A DNA stretch of 64,000 nt from Rhizobium mongolense subsp. loessense (GTDB taxonomy: Bacteria; Pseudomonadota; Alphaproteobacteria; Rhizobiales; Rhizobiaceae), in NCBI RefSeq assembly GCF_900099775.1, contig NZ_FMTM01000002.1, forward strand, positions 434,001 through 498,000, read 5' to 3'. The translations under genes and the position numbers were made by a program. Shown here one piece after another: positions 25,509 to 34,720 of this stretch. Every line of letters begins with the position of its first letter. The first letter of the stretch is position 1. The notes beneath the pieces are model-generated. The model made no database searches and was not told the origin of the DNA. It saw only the letters and a program-made list of their open reading frames with translations.

Positions 25509-26516
25509 ATGACAGATCTCGCTGTCTTCGGCGCGGGTCGTATCGGGCATGTGCATGCGCTGAATGCCGCCAGCTTGCCTTCGGTGCGCGTAAAGTATCT
25601 CGTCGACCCGGTCGCAAGCGAGCAGCGGGCCGTCCTTGCGGCAAGGACCGGGGCGGACATCGTCTCGGCCGATACGGTGTTTTGCGACGCGTCGGTCGAC
25701 GGGATCGTCATTGCCAGCTCGACCGATACGCATGCCGGGCTGCTCCTTCAGGCGGCCCGCGCCGGCAAGGCGATCTTCTGCGAGAAGCCTGTCAGCCTCG
25801 ATTTCGTAACGGTGGAGGCCGTCACCAGCGCAGTCGAGACCTCCGGCGTTGTCTGCCTTCTGGCATTCCAGCGCCGCTATGATCCCGATTTCCGTTACGT
25901 GCGCGAGCGGATCGTCAGCGGTGAGGCGGGTGCCCTTGAGCACATCGTCATGCACACCCGCGATCCCGCGCCGCCGTCGCGCGCTTATGTCGAGCGCTCC
26001 GGCGGCATGTTCCGCGACCAGGCCATCCATGATTTCGACATGGCTCGCTATCTGCTCGGCGAGGACATTGCCACCGTCTACGCGGTCGGCAACTGTCTCA
26101 TCGATCCCGAGATCGGCGCAGCCGGCGACATCGATACGGCGATGGTGACGCTGACCTCCGTCTCCGGCCGGTTCGTGCAGATGGTCAACTGCCGCCGCGC
26201 ACCGTTCGGCTATGATCAACGGCTGGAAGTGCTGTGCTCGAAGGAGGTGCTCTATGTGGAGAACCGGCCGCAGCGTGGAGTGACCATCGCCAATGCCGAC
26301 GGCTTTCGCGCCTCCGCCCCGATGAATTACTTCATCGAGCGCTTCGCCGATGCTTATCGCAATGAGATGGCGGCCTTTGTCTCCCTGATCGAAACCGGAG
26401 GCCGGCCGCTTGCCGGCATCCGGGACGGACTGGAGGCGCAGCGTATCGCCGAGGCGGCACTTGTCTCCATGCAGAGTGGCTTGCCCGTCCGCATCGGGCC
26501 GGACTGGCGACCTTAG
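25509..26516 (+). CDS. Gfo/Idh/MocA oxidoreductase, inositol 2-dehydrogenase-like
   Basis: A 335-residue NAD-dependent dehydrogenase. The N-terminal Rossmann motif is VFGAGRIGHVHA, followed by the family's EKP motif (FCEKPVSLD). The catalytic region reads GGMFRDQAIHDFDMARYL, giving the Lys, Asp and His set of IolG-type enzymes. The reaction would be oxidation of a ring hydroxyl of inositol or a relative to a ketone. GGGAGGAA precedes the start. It heads a four-gene operon driven from the divergent lacI promoter region. It is a paralogue of, and clearly distinct from, the iolG at 37532. Confidence 0.85.
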   Translation: MTDLAVFGAGRIGHVHALNAASLPSVRVKYLVDPVASEQRAVLAARTGADIVSADTVFCDASVDGIVIASSTDTHAGLLLQAARAGKAIFCEKPVSLDFVTVEAVTSAVETSGVVCLLAFQRRYDPDFRYVRERIVSGEAGALEHIVMHTRDPAPPSRAYVERSGGMFRDQAIHDFDMARYLLGEDIATVYAVGNCLIDPEIGAAGDIDTAMVTLTSVSGRFVQMVNCRRAPFGYDQRLEVLCSKEVLYVENRPQRGVTIANADGFRASAPMNYFIERFADAYRNEMAAFVSLIETGGRPLAGIRDGLEAQRIAEAALVSMQSGLPVRIGPDWRP

Positions 26517-26544
26517 CGCCTTCACTTCCATCTAGGAGGATACC

Positions 26545-27459
26545 ATGACGAAAGAGAAATTGGCGACGCTGCCGGACGGGGTACGCCTTGCTGTAAGCCC
26601 GCTTTCCTGGGCCAATGACGTGCTCGAGGATCTCGGCGCTGATATAGCGGTCGAGACCTGCCTGGACGATGCCGCCCGTGCCGGCTACCAAGGCGTCGAG
26701 CTAGGGCGTAAGTTGCCGCGCAACCGCGAGGCGCTGGCGCCGCTCCTGGAAAGCCGTGGCCTTGCGCTCGCCTCAGGCTGGCATTCCGGAGAGCTTGCCG
26801 AGCGCGATGTCGAGGCTGAGATGGCCGCGGTTGCCGCCCACGCCGAACTCCTGCGCGCCATGGGGTCAACGGTGCTGGTCTACGGCGAGGTGGCGATGAT
26901 GGCGCCCGGTGCGCCGCTTGATGCGCCGATGTCGGCACGGTGCGTGATGCCGAAGGAGAAGATCGCCGCTTATGCGGCACGGCTCACCGACTTCAGCGCA
27001 CGGCTGGCCGGAGAATACGGCCTCGCGCTCGCCTATCACCATCACCTGATGATGGTGGCGGAAACATTTGATGAGGTCTCTGCCCTATTCGACAAGGCGG
27101 GATCGGCCGCCGGACTGCTGCTCGACACGGGCCATGCCGCTGCAGGCGGCTTCGACTACACCCGGCTGATCGAGCGCTTCGGGGACCGCATCGTCCATAT
27201 CCACCTGAAGGACGTGCGCGGGCCGGTCATCGCACAGGTCCGTGCCGGCGACCTCAGCTTCAATGCCGGCGTGCGCAGGGGCATGTTCACTGTGCCCGGG
27301 GACGGAATCGTCGACTTCGCCCCGCTTGCAACCTTTGTTCGGCAAAGCGGCTATCAGGGCTGGCTGGTGGTCGAGGCGGAGCAGGATCCGGTGCTTGCCC
27401 CGCCGCTGCCGGCCGTCACCGCGGCCTTTCACCACATCCTCGACACCTTTGCTGCCTGA
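26545..27459 (+). CDS. IolE/MocC-like sugar isomerase/dehydratase (TIM barrel)
   Basis: A 304-residue TIM-barrel protein of the inosose dehydratase (IolE) and MocC group. Typical stretches are SPLSWANDV, YHHHLMM, LLLDTGHA, HIHLKDVR and GWLVVEAEQDP, which contribute the Glu, Asp, His and Glu metal ligands. It lies 28 bases behind the IolG-like gene. IolE removes water from scyllo-inosose; MocC acts in rhizopine breakdown. Which substrate applies here cannot be read directly. It is considerably diverged from the iolE at 31935. Confidence 0.8.
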   Translation: MTKEKLATLPDGVRLAVSPLSWANDVLEDLGADIAVETCLDDAARAGYQGVELGRKLPRNREALAPLLESRGLALASGWHSGELAERDVEAEMAAVAAHAELLRAMGSTVLVYGEVAMMAPGAPLDAPMSARCVMPKEKIAAYAARLTDFSARLAGEYGLALAYHHHLMMVAETFDEVSALFDKAGSAAGLLLDTGHAAAGGFDYTRLIERFGDRIVHIHLKDVRGPVIAQVRAGDLSFNAGVRRGMFTVPGDGIVDFAPLATFVRQSGYQGWLVVEAEQDPVLAPPLPAVTAAFHHILDTFAA

Positions 27460-27481
27460 GCAGCTTCATCGGGAGAAAAAT

Positions 27482-28654
27482 ATGGGCAAGACAATCCTTA
27501 ACATCGGCCTGATCGGCTCCGGATTCATGGGGCAGGCCCATGCCGATGCCTATCGCCGCGCGGGCATGCTCTACCGCGACCTGCCCGCCATTCCGCGCCT
27601 CTACCTGCTGGCTGATGCCACCGAGGAGCTGGCGGCCGGGGCCGCTGCCCGCTACGGTTTCGAGAGGAGCACGGGCGACTGGCGCAAGCTGGTCGAGGAC
27701 CCCGAGGTGGACATCGTCGACATTACCTCGCCCAACGCCATGCATCATGAGATGGCGCTCGCCGCAATTGCGGCCGGCAAGCATGTCTATTGCGAAAAGC
27801 CTCTCTCGGTTACGTTGGCGCAAGCCGAAGAGATGGCCGCCGCCGCAAGGCGCAAGGGCGTCAAGACCATGGTCGCCTTCAACAATATCAAGACGCCCGC
27901 CGCCATGCTCGCCAAGCACTTGATCGACAGGGGCGACATCGGAGTGCCGATGCGGTTCCGGGGCTGGTTCGACCAGGGCTTCTTCAACGATCCGGACCTG
28001 CCGTTTTCCTGGCGCTGCTCACGCAAGGACGCCGGCTCCGGCGCGCTCGGCGACCTCGGCAGCCATGTGATTTCCGTCGCGCAGTATCTGATGGGCGACG
28101 TCGACAATGTCATCGCGCAGACGCAGACCTTCTTTCCGACCCGGCCGGTTCCGCAAGGCGGCTCCGGCTACGGTGCAAAAGCCGGTAGCGACGCACCGCG
28201 CGCGGTGGTGGAAAACGAGGATCAGATCCAGACGCTCGTTCGCTTCAAAAGCGGCGCCGGCGGCACGATCGAAGCGTCGCGCGTGGCAGCGGGAAAGGTC
28301 TTCGGCATCTACTGGGAAGTGTCGGGCACGGAAGGCACGATCATCATGGACGGCGAGCGGTTCAACGAGCTGAAGATCGCGCGCTTCAACGATGCGAAGC
28401 CCGACCGCGGCTTCAAGACGATCTATGCCGGCAGCCAGGTTCCGCAGTTTTCCGCCTTCTTCGGCTTCGACTTCGCCGGCGGCGGCCTCGGCTACTTCGA
28501 CGTCAAGGTCATCGAGGTGCGCGACTTGATCGAGGGCATCGTCAACGCGCCGGACTGCTTCCCGAACTTCGAGTTCGGCCTTGCCAACGAGCGCATCATC
28601 GACGCGATAGAACGGTCGCTGGAGAAGAAGACCTGGCAGCCGATCGCCGGCTGA
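27482..28654 (+). CDS. Gfo/Idh/MocA-family oxidoreductase
   Basis: A 390-residue NAD(P)-dependent oxidoreductase. The Rossmann motif is GLIGSGFMGQAHADAY, then CEKPLSVT, then the catalytic GALGDLGSHVISVAQYL. The size and motif set are those of the longer Gfo/Idh/MocA members that act on sugars, inositols or uronates. The start at 27482 follows a GGGAGAAAAAT ribosome site 22 bases after the IolE-like stop; the frame remains open upstream but has no homology there. Substrate unknown. Confidence 0.85.
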   Translation: MGKTILNIGLIGSGFMGQAHADAYRRAGMLYRDLPAIPRLYLLADATEELAAGAAARYGFERSTGDWRKLVEDPEVDIVDITSPNAMHHEMALAAIAAGKHVYCEKPLSVTLAQAEEMAAAARRKGVKTMVAFNNIKTPAAMLAKHLIDRGDIGVPMRFRGWFDQGFFNDPDLPFSWRCSRKDAGSGALGDLGSHVISVAQYLMGDVDNVIAQTQTFFPTRPVPQGGSGYGAKAGSDAPRAVVENEDQIQTLVRFKSGAGGTIEASRVAAGKVFGIYWEVSGTEGTIIMDGERFNELKIARFNDAKPDRGFKTIYAGSQVPQFSAFFGFDFAGGGLGYFDVKVIEVRDLIEGIVNAPDCFPNFEFGLANERIIDAIERSLEKKTWQPIAG

Positions 28655-28692
28655 GCGACGGGCGCTCACTGATCATGGGAGGATAAAAAGAC

Positions 28693-29739
28693 ATGTCGTT
28701 TCCGCAAACCCTGCCCGCCGCGCGGACCCTGTCCGCCATGGACGCCCCGCCGCTTCGCTGGGGCATTCTCGGCTCCGGCTGGATCGCCGCCAAGTTCACG
28801 GAATCGGTCACGGCTCATACGCGGCAGGATATTGCCGCCGTCGGTTCGCGATCGCGCGCCGCGGCGGATGCATTTGCCGCGCAGTGGGGGATCGCACGGG
28901 CCTATGACAGCTACGAGGCGCTCGTCACCGCCGACGATCTTGACGTCATCTATGTAGCGACGCCGCACAATCTGCATCACGCACATGTGCTGTTGGCGAT
29001 CGAGGCGGGGAAACATGTGCTCGTCGAGAAGCCTATGGCACTCAACTGCGCACAGGCCGAAGGCATGGTCGAAGCCGCCCGCCGCAAAGGGGTTTTCTTC
29101 GCAGAAGCACTGTGGACCTATTTCCTGCCGAAATTCGATGTGCTGGAACAGCTGCTGGATGCTGGAGCAATCGGAGACATCCTGTCTGTTTACACCGAGT
29201 ACGGCGAATATCTGCCGCGCAATCACCGGATTTTCGACGCGCGCCTTGCCGGCGGACCACTTCTTGACCTCGGCACCTATCCGGTCTCGCTGCTGGCAAA
29301 ACTTCTTGGCGTACCAAAGAAGGTCGTAGGCATCGGACAGGCCGATTCCGCCGGCGTCAACGGGCAGCTGTCGGTCGTTCTCGCCAACGCCAGAGGAGCG
29401 CTCGGCACGATGTCGACCACGCTCTACGGCTTCACCCCGACGAACGCTGCCATCCTCGGAACCAGTGGGTCGATCCGGTTCAACACGGAATTCCACCTGC
29501 CTGGCTCCTTCGAAGTCTGGTCATTGGATGGATCCACCCGGCTCCAATATGACGAGCCCAGGGGTGCGCATTTCGAGGGCCTCTACTATGAAGCTGCGGC
29601 CGTCGCATGGGCGATTTCGGAAGGACAACTGGAAAGCGTCTGCCGGCCGCTTGATGCATCGCTTGGGACGATGGAAACACTCGACGCGATCCGCAATGCT
29701 GTCGGTATAAGCTTCACCGAAGCGGGGCTGAGCGAATAA
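28693..29739 (+). CDS. Gfo/Idh/MocA-family oxidoreductase (dihydrodiol dehydrogenase-like)
   Basis: A 348-residue oxidoreductase whose motifs (WGILGSGWIAAKF, VEKPMALN, EALWTYFLP and GGPLLDLGTYPVSL) match the dihydrodiol-dehydrogenase/xylose dehydrogenase branch of the family. GGGAGGATAAAAAGAC precedes the start. It is the last gene of the rightward operon and ends 19 bases before the 3' end of the convergent rpiR gene. A role in a second oxidation of the same cyclic polyol is an inference. Confidence 0.85.
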   Translation: MSFPQTLPAARTLSAMDAPPLRWGILGSGWIAAKFTESVTAHTRQDIAAVGSRSRAAADAFAAQWGIARAYDSYEALVTADDLDVIYVATPHNLHHAHVLLAIEAGKHVLVEKPMALNCAQAEGMVEAARRKGVFFAEALWTYFLPKFDVLEQLLDAGAIGDILSVYTEYGEYLPRNHRIFDARLAGGPLLDLGTYPVSLLAKLLGVPKKVVGIGQADSAGVNGQLSVVLANARGALGTMSTTLYGFTPTNAAILGTSGSIRFNTEFHLPGSFEVWSLDGSTRLQYDEPRGAHFEGLYYEAAAVAWAISEGQLESVCRPLDASLGTMETLDAIRNAVGISFTEAGLSE

Positions 29740-29758
29740 AACACAACGAAGCGACGGG

Positions 29759-30601
29759 TCATACAGTGTTCGCTGCGTTCTGTCGGGTCTGTCGCGTGCA
29801 GATTGCCAAGGCTTCGCTGAGCGCGATCCCAGCCGTGGCCAGTAAAAGCCCATCATGGCGAGACTCGATCACCCTGAACCTGACCGACGCGAGTTCCGAC
29901 AATGGCGAAAAGTTGGAGTCCGTCAGAGCAATGACGGGAACTCTTCGATCCGATAGGTTTGAGGCATGTGCCGTCGTTTCCTCAGCATAGGGCGCGCAAC
30001 TGATGATGACTGCCGCATCGTCCGGCGTTGCAAATGCGAGCACATCGTCGCCGCCGACAATGTCGGTCAGCAAGGTCGAACGAATTCTCAATCGGGTCAG
30101 GCAATGTTGAAGCAAGGCAGCCATCGGAAAAGTGCCGTTCCCCGCAAGGATGAACACGCAGTTGGCTGAGGAAAGAATTTCCGCTGCAGCTTTGATATCA
30201 GCCACGCGGATTGATTTGGATAATGTTTCGAGCGAATGATGACAGGCCTCTATCGTGTCATAGAACACCTGCGCTTCGCGTGCGACACCTTCCCGTCCTG
30301 ATCGGCGGCTTCCGCTTCTTTCGCCTGGCGCGATCTTTGCGCGGACAGCCTCTCGAAAAATCGCTTGTAGTGTGCTGAAGCCGTCATAACCGAGGAACTG
30401 GGCGAAACGTATCAGGGTTGAAGGCGTTACCTGCGCAGCAGTTGCAATGGAGGCGATCGAGCCCAACGCAACCTCATCAGGATTATCGAGAACATGGCGC
30501 GCAACTTGGGCAAGACGCTTCGGAAACAGCGCGTGCTTGGCATTGATTAGGGACCGCAATTCTTCGAAATCTTCTGGCGGCCGTCGGTATTCGCTGCTCA
30601 T
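29759..30601 (-). CDS. RpiR-family transcriptional regulator
   Basis: A 280-residue regulator with an N-terminal HTH_6 domain (LGSIASIATAAQVTPSTLIRFAQFLGYDGF) and a C-terminal SIS sugar-phosphate-binding domain (FILAGNGTFPMAAL). In rhizobia an RpiR-type protein, IolR, represses inositol genes, and this gene lies at the downstream end of an iol cluster. I start at the ATG at 30601, preceded by GGGGGAT; a TTG at 30613 is the alternative. I looked for the GGAA-N6-TTCC motif reported for S. meliloti IolR in the nearby intergenic gaps and did not find it, so the target is open. Confidence 0.85.
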   Translation of the reverse strand: MSSEYRRPPEDFEELRSLINAKHALFPKRLAQVARHVLDNPDEVALGSIASIATAAQVTPSTLIRFAQFLGYDGFSTLQAIFREAVRAKIAPGERSGSRRSGREGVAREAQVFYDTIEACHHSLETLSKSIRVADIKAAAEILSSANCVFILAGNGTFPMAALLQHCLTRLRIRSTLLTDIVGGDDVLAFATPDDAAVIISCAPYAEETTAHASNLSDRRVPVIALTDSNFSPLSELASVRFRVIESRHDGLLLATAGIALSEALAICTRQTRQNAANTV

Positions 30602-30674
30602 TCGATCCCCCAAACAAACATTCGGTTCGCTTCGATGATGCCTGACGGTGCGTAGGCGGATCCTTCAAAAGTCT

Positions 30675-31064
30675 TCATAATTCGCCGGTGACGAACTGCG
30701 CTACTCCCGCGCCAAAGGACCAATCTTCATCGGTATTTTCCACGAACGACACCATGATGTCAGAGGCAGAAATCCCGCATTTTTCCTCGAGTTGCGCGGC
30801 CAAGCCTTGGTAGAAGGAAAGCTTTTCCGTCCTGGAGCGAGGCCGCGAGACGACTTCGACAAGGACGAAATTCTGCGTTCGCTCAAACCCAAGGCCAGTA
30901 TCCAGAGCACGAAAATGCGAAGCCTCGTGTTCGAAGACCCATTGATAGCGGTCACGTTCTGGCACACTGAAGGCGGCCAGCATCACCTCATGCACCGTAT
31001 CGAGTAGCAGCCCGACTTCGGCTTCGGAGCGGCCTTTTTGTATGTGAAGCTTGATGAGGGGCAA
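30675..31064 (-). CDS. tautomerase family protein
   Basis: A 129-residue 4-oxalocrotonate-tautomerase-like protein. Pro2, which becomes the N-terminal catalytic proline after Met removal, is present (MPLIKLHIQKGRS). The longer length fits the tautomerase_2 branch. It sits behind iolB on the same strand, so it may act on a keto-enol intermediate of ring-opened inositol, although no such step is established. Confidence 0.8.
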   Translation of the reverse strand: MPLIKLHIQKGRSEAEVGLLLDTVHEVMLAAFSVPERDRYQWVFEHEASHFRALDTGLGFERTQNFVLVEVVSRPRSRTEKLSFYQGLAAQLEEKCGISASDIMVSFVENTDEDWSFGAGVAQFVTGEL

Positions 31065-31112
31065 GGGAGATCCTATTGACGAGCGCCCCTTGAGGCACTG
31101 CGGGTTATTTAC

Positions 31113-31922
31113 CTAGCGTGCATCACGATCGATGATCCATTGGACCGCCGGATCAGAAACGAAGCGCCAATTGCGCAAAGGGCCCGCCATGACGTTGAGG
31201 TAATACATTTCAAACCCGTAGGGCGCGCCGCAGGGGTGATGACCGCGAGGGACGAGCACCACGTCGTGGTTTTTCACCGCGATCGTCTCGTCAAGCGAGC
31301 CGTCATCGGTGTAGACCCGTTGCACGCCAAAACCCTGCTCCGGATTGAGCCGGTGATAGTAGGTTTCTTCGAGATAAGTGATCCGCGGGAAGTCGTCCTC
31401 GTCGTGACGGTGGCTCGGATAGGAAGACCAGTTCCCGGCCGGCGTGAAGACCTCCGTCACCAGCAGGCTGTCGCAATAGTCCTCGGCCTCCATCGCGATG
31501 TTGTTGATGAAACGCTGGTTGGCGCCCACCCCACGCGGCGTAAGCTGGATGCCGTCCGGGCCAATGCGTCGTGCCTTGTGGCCACCCTTGCCGGGGGCAA
31601 GGCAGACTCCGAGCGTGCAATCGGTCGTGGCGCGCGCTTCCCACTGCTCGCCATTCGGCACGTAGAGGCAATGGGGCGGGGTCTTCGCGAAGACATTCAT
31701 GCGTTCGCCCAGTTCACCCCAGTCCTTGCCGGCCGCGGTGAAGCGGGCCTTGCCCTCGACCATGACCACGACCGCTTCCATGCCGCCGGTCGCCTCGCCG
31801 ACGGTTTCGCCTTCCCGCAGGCGGTAGAGGCTGAAGCCGACATAGCGCCAGCCCGCCGATTGCGGGGTAATCTCGTGAACCTTGCCATGACTGCCGAACG
31901 GTCGGCGCAGGAGAATGCTCAT
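31113..31922 (-). CDS. iolB: 5-deoxy-glucuronate isomerase IolB
   Basis: A 269-residue double-cupin enzyme of the inositol pathway, which converts 5-deoxy-glucuronate to 2-deoxy-5-keto-gluconate. The cupin metal residues are visible in YPSHRHDEDDFPRITYLEE and the later PRGHHPCGAPYG stretch, both highly characteristic of IolB. It follows iolE with a 12-base gap. Confidence 0.95.
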   Translation of the reverse strand: MSILLRRPFGSHGKVHEITPQSAGWRYVGFSLYRLREGETVGEATGGMEAVVVMVEGKARFTAAGKDWGELGERMNVFAKTPPHCLYVPNGEQWEARATTDCTLGVCLAPGKGGHKARRIGPDGIQLTPRGVGANQRFINNIAMEAEDYCDSLLVTEVFTPAGNWSSYPSHRHDEDDFPRITYLEETYYHRLNPEQGFGVQRVYTDDGSLDETIAVKNHDVVLVPRGHHPCGAPYGFEMYYLNVMAGPLRNWRFVSDPAVQWIIDRDAR

Positions 31923-31934
31923 TGCGCTTTTTCC

Positions 31935-32852
31935 TTATCCGGCTGCTCGGGCGGCGGACTTGTCCAGTCCAACGTCACGGGCGATCGACTTCAACGCCTT
32001 CAGGCCCATGTTCTGGTAGTGAAAGGGCTCGCGAACCGCGCTGTCCTGCTCGGCCTCGATCACCAGCCAGCCCGAATAGTCATGGTCGGCCGCAACCTTC
32101 AGCACCGGCGCGAAATCGACGCAGCCTTCCGGATCGCCAGGAACCGTGAACACGCCCCGGCGCACGCCTTCGAGGAAGGAGAGGTTTTCGGAACGGACCT
32201 GCTTCATGATTTCCGGACGGATGTTCTTTGCATGGATATGCGTCACGCGGCCCATGTATTTCTTCGCCACTTCCTCCGGGTTCGCCCCACCGAAGGTGCA
32301 ATGGCCGGTGTCGAGCAGAAGACGGGTGTAGGGGCCAGCCATCGTCATGAAACGGTCGATGTCGGCAGCGCTCTCGATGATCGTGCCCATGTGATGGTGA
32401 TAGCCCATCTTGACGCCCTGATCGGCAGCATACTTGGAAAGCGCCTCATAGCCTTCGGAGAAGCGCTTCCACTGTTCGTCGTTCATGACCGGGCGGTCGT
32501 TGACCGGCGTTCCGTCGCTGCCGTGAACGGTGTTGGAGCATTCGCAGGCATTGATGTGGTCGCCGCCGGCAGCCTTCGTCATGTCGATGAACTTCTGCAG
32601 CGCCGCCTTCTCGGTGATGATGTCATTCACCAGAAGGTTAGTGGAATGCCAGCCGCCAACGAAGCGCAGGGCGAACTCGCCGAGCTTGGCCTTCAGCGCG
32701 CCGCCCTCGTCGGGCATCTTGTGGCCCTTCTCGATGCCGTCGAACCCGATCTTGCGGCAATCCGACAGGCAATCCTCCAGCGTCAGATGCGCGCCGATCG
32801 TCTGGTCGTCGTCGTTGGACCAGGCAATGGGGTTTGTTCCGTAAAATATCAT
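31935..32852 (-). CDS. iolE: myo-inosose-2 dehydratase IolE
   Basis: A 305-residue TIM-barrel dehydratase that removes water from scyllo-inosose. Typical stretches are [45 protein letters not shown] and [10 protein letters not shown]. The start at 32852 has GGAAGGACC ahead of it; the frame runs open for 41 codons upstream without homology. It lies between iolD and iolB in the usual order. Confidence 0.95.
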   Translation of the reverse strand: MIFYGTNPIAWSNDDDQTIGAHLTLEDCLSDCRKIGFDGIEKGHKMPDEGGALKAKLGEFALRFVGGWHSTNLLVNDIITEKAALQKFIDMTKAAGGDHINACECSNTVHGSDGTPVNDRPVMNDEQWKRFSEGYEALSKYAADQGVKMGYHHHMGTIIESAADIDRFMTMAGPYTRLLLDTGHCTFGGANPEEVAKKYMGRVTHIHAKNIRPEIMKQVRSENLSFLEGVRRGVFTVPGDPEGCVDFAPVLKVAADHDYSGWLVIEAEQDSAVREPFHYQNMGLKALKSIARDVGLDKSAARAAG

Positions 32853-32883
32853 GGTTCGGTCCTTCCAGGCATTGTCGCGAGGG

Positions 32884-34719
32884 TTAGTTGATGCGTTGGC
32901 GGGCCACGTTCGCCTCATAGTGCGCGCGGGCCTTCTTGAGCTTTTCGGTCGAGCCGACTTCCGGCACGGCGACATCCCACCAGGCGCCGCCGATACCGGC
33001 TCCGGTTTCCGCTTCCGTATCTATGACGATCACCGTGGGAATGTCCCGGCTGCGCGCCAAGACGATCTCGGTTTCGAGCTGCGCGATGTCGGCGGCCTTG
33101 ACGGCATATGCGCCCATCGAGGTCGCATGCGCGACGAAGTCGATCTCCGGCTGGGTCTCGACATTGCAGTCCTTGTACATGTTATTGAACTCAGCACCGC
33201 CGCATTCCTGCTGCAGACGGTTGATGCAGCCATAGCCGCGATTGTCCGTCAGCACGATGGTGAAGGGCACGCGCAGCATGACGGCCGTCGCGAGCTCGGA
33301 ATTTGCCATCATGTAGCTGCCGTCGCCGACGAAGCACACGACTTCCTTTTCCGGTGCCGCGAGCTTGATGCCGAAAGCGCCGGCGACCTCGTATCCCATG
33401 CAGGAATAGCCGTATTCCATGTGATAGCCGCCGGCGGCCGCCCGCCACAGCACCTGTAGGGCGCCGGGCATGGTGCCGGCAGCGCACATGGCAACCGTCT
33501 TTGGACCCGCAATACGCTGCACCGCGCCAATGACCTGGGCATCGGACGGCCGGAAGTTCGGCTTCGGCGTTCCGGGGGCCGCTGTGACGGTATCGGTCGC
33601 CTTGAACCAGGCCTCGCGCGCGGCGAAATCCGGATCGGCGAAACGGTGCGAACCGAGCGCAGTGGAAATGCGCCCCAGCGCCACCTTGGCGTCGGAGACC
33701 AGCGGGATGGCGCCGCGCTTGGCCGCGTCGTAGCCGGCGAGGTTGATCGAGACGAGCTTGCGGCTCGGATTGCTGAAGATCGCCCAGCTGCCGGTCGTGA
33801 AGTCCTGGAAGCGGGTGCCGACGCCAAGGATCAGGTCGGCTTTGGCGGCGATCTTGTTGCCACAATCGGTGCCGGTGACGCCCGGCGAGCCGAAGTTGAG
33901 CCTTTCTTGCCAGTCGATTGCACCCTTGCCGGCCTGCGTCTCGACGATCGGTATATTGTGCGCCTTGGCGAAGGCGAGCAGATCGGCTTCCGCGCCGGAA
34001 TACAGCACGCCGCCACCTGCGACGATGACCGGGTGTGAAGAGGCCTTTAGCACTGCGACGACATCGTCGACTTCGCGCGGATCAGGTTCTGGACGACGGA
34101 TGCGCCACGTCTTCGGCTCAAAGAAGCTTTCCGGCCAGTCGTAAGCCTCGGCCTGCACGTCCTGACAAAATGCAAGTGTGACCGGGCCGCAATTTGCGGG
34201 ATCGGTCATCACTTGCATCGCGCGAGGCAGGACGGTCAGCAGATGCTCGGGACGGGTGATGCGGTCGAAATAGCGGCTGACCGGACGGAAGCAGTCCGTC
34301 ACGGTGACAGTGCCGTCATCGAAATCCTCGATCTGCTGGAGAACCGGGTCAGGGCGACGGTTGGCGAAGACATCGCCGGGGATGAATAATACGGGCAGGC
34401 GGTTCACATGGGCGAGCGCTGCAGCCGTCACCATGTTCGTCGCACCCGGACCGATGGACGAGGTAATCGCCATAGCCTTGCGCCGGCGCTTGGTCTTGGC
34501 ATAAGCGATCGCCGCATGGGCCATGGTCTGCTCGTTCTGGCCACGCCGGGTGGGCAGTTCATCGCCAATGCCATGCAGAGCCTCGCCAATTCCGGCGACG
34601 TTGCCGTGGCCGAAGATCGCCCAGACGCCTTCGATGAAGCGCTCCTGCTCCTCAGTCATCTGTACGGCCAGCCAGCGGAACATGGCCTGTGCTGCCGTAA
34701 GGCGAATGGTTCCCGTCAT
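32884..34719 (-). CDS. iolD: 3D-(3,5/4)-trihydroxycyclohexane-1,2-dione hydrolase IolD
   Basis: A 611-residue thiamine-diphosphate enzyme that opens the inositol ring. The N-terminal ThDP domain has [19 protein letters not shown], and the C-terminal ThDP-binding motif is [21 protein letters not shown] with the expected Asn further on. The length is normal. I start at 34719 (MTGTIRLT), preceded by GGAGGGTGTGAC. It begins 1 base after the iolC stop. Confidence 0.95.
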   Translation of the reverse strand: MTGTIRLTAAQAMFRWLAVQMTEEQERFIEGVWAIFGHGNVAGIGEALHGIGDELPTRRGQNEQTMAHAAIAYAKTKRRRKAMAITSSIGPGATNMVTAAALAHVNRLPVLFIPGDVFANRRPDPVLQQIEDFDDGTVTVTDCFRPVSRYFDRITRPEHLLTVLPRAMQVMTDPANCGPVTLAFCQDVQAEAYDWPESFFEPKTWRIRRPEPDPREVDDVVAVLKASSHPVIVAGGGVLYSGAEADLLAFAKAHNIPIVETQAGKGAIDWQERLNFGSPGVTGTDCGNKIAAKADLILGVGTRFQDFTTGSWAIFSNPSRKLVSINLAGYDAAKRGAIPLVSDAKVALGRISTALGSHRFADPDFAAREAWFKATDTVTAAPGTPKPNFRPSDAQVIGAVQRIAGPKTVAMCAAGTMPGALQVLWRAAAGGYHMEYGYSCMGYEVAGAFGIKLAAPEKEVVCFVGDGSYMMANSELATAVMLRVPFTIVLTDNRGYGCINRLQQECGGAEFNNMYKDCNVETQPEIDFVAHATSMGAYAVKAADIAQLETEIVLARSRDIPTVIVIDTEAETGAGIGGAWWDVAVPEVGSTEKLKKARAHYEANVARQRIN

Positions 34720-34720
34720 G

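Noticed and set aside
25506..26531. 341-codon minus-strand frame opposite the IolG-like gene
   Set aside because: Antisense shadow; the plus-strand protein has Rossmann and catalytic motifs and a good ribosome site.
31140..32891. 583-codon plus-strand frame opposite iolB and iolE
   Set aside because: Long open antisense frames are common in GC-rich genomes; iolB and iolE are certain.
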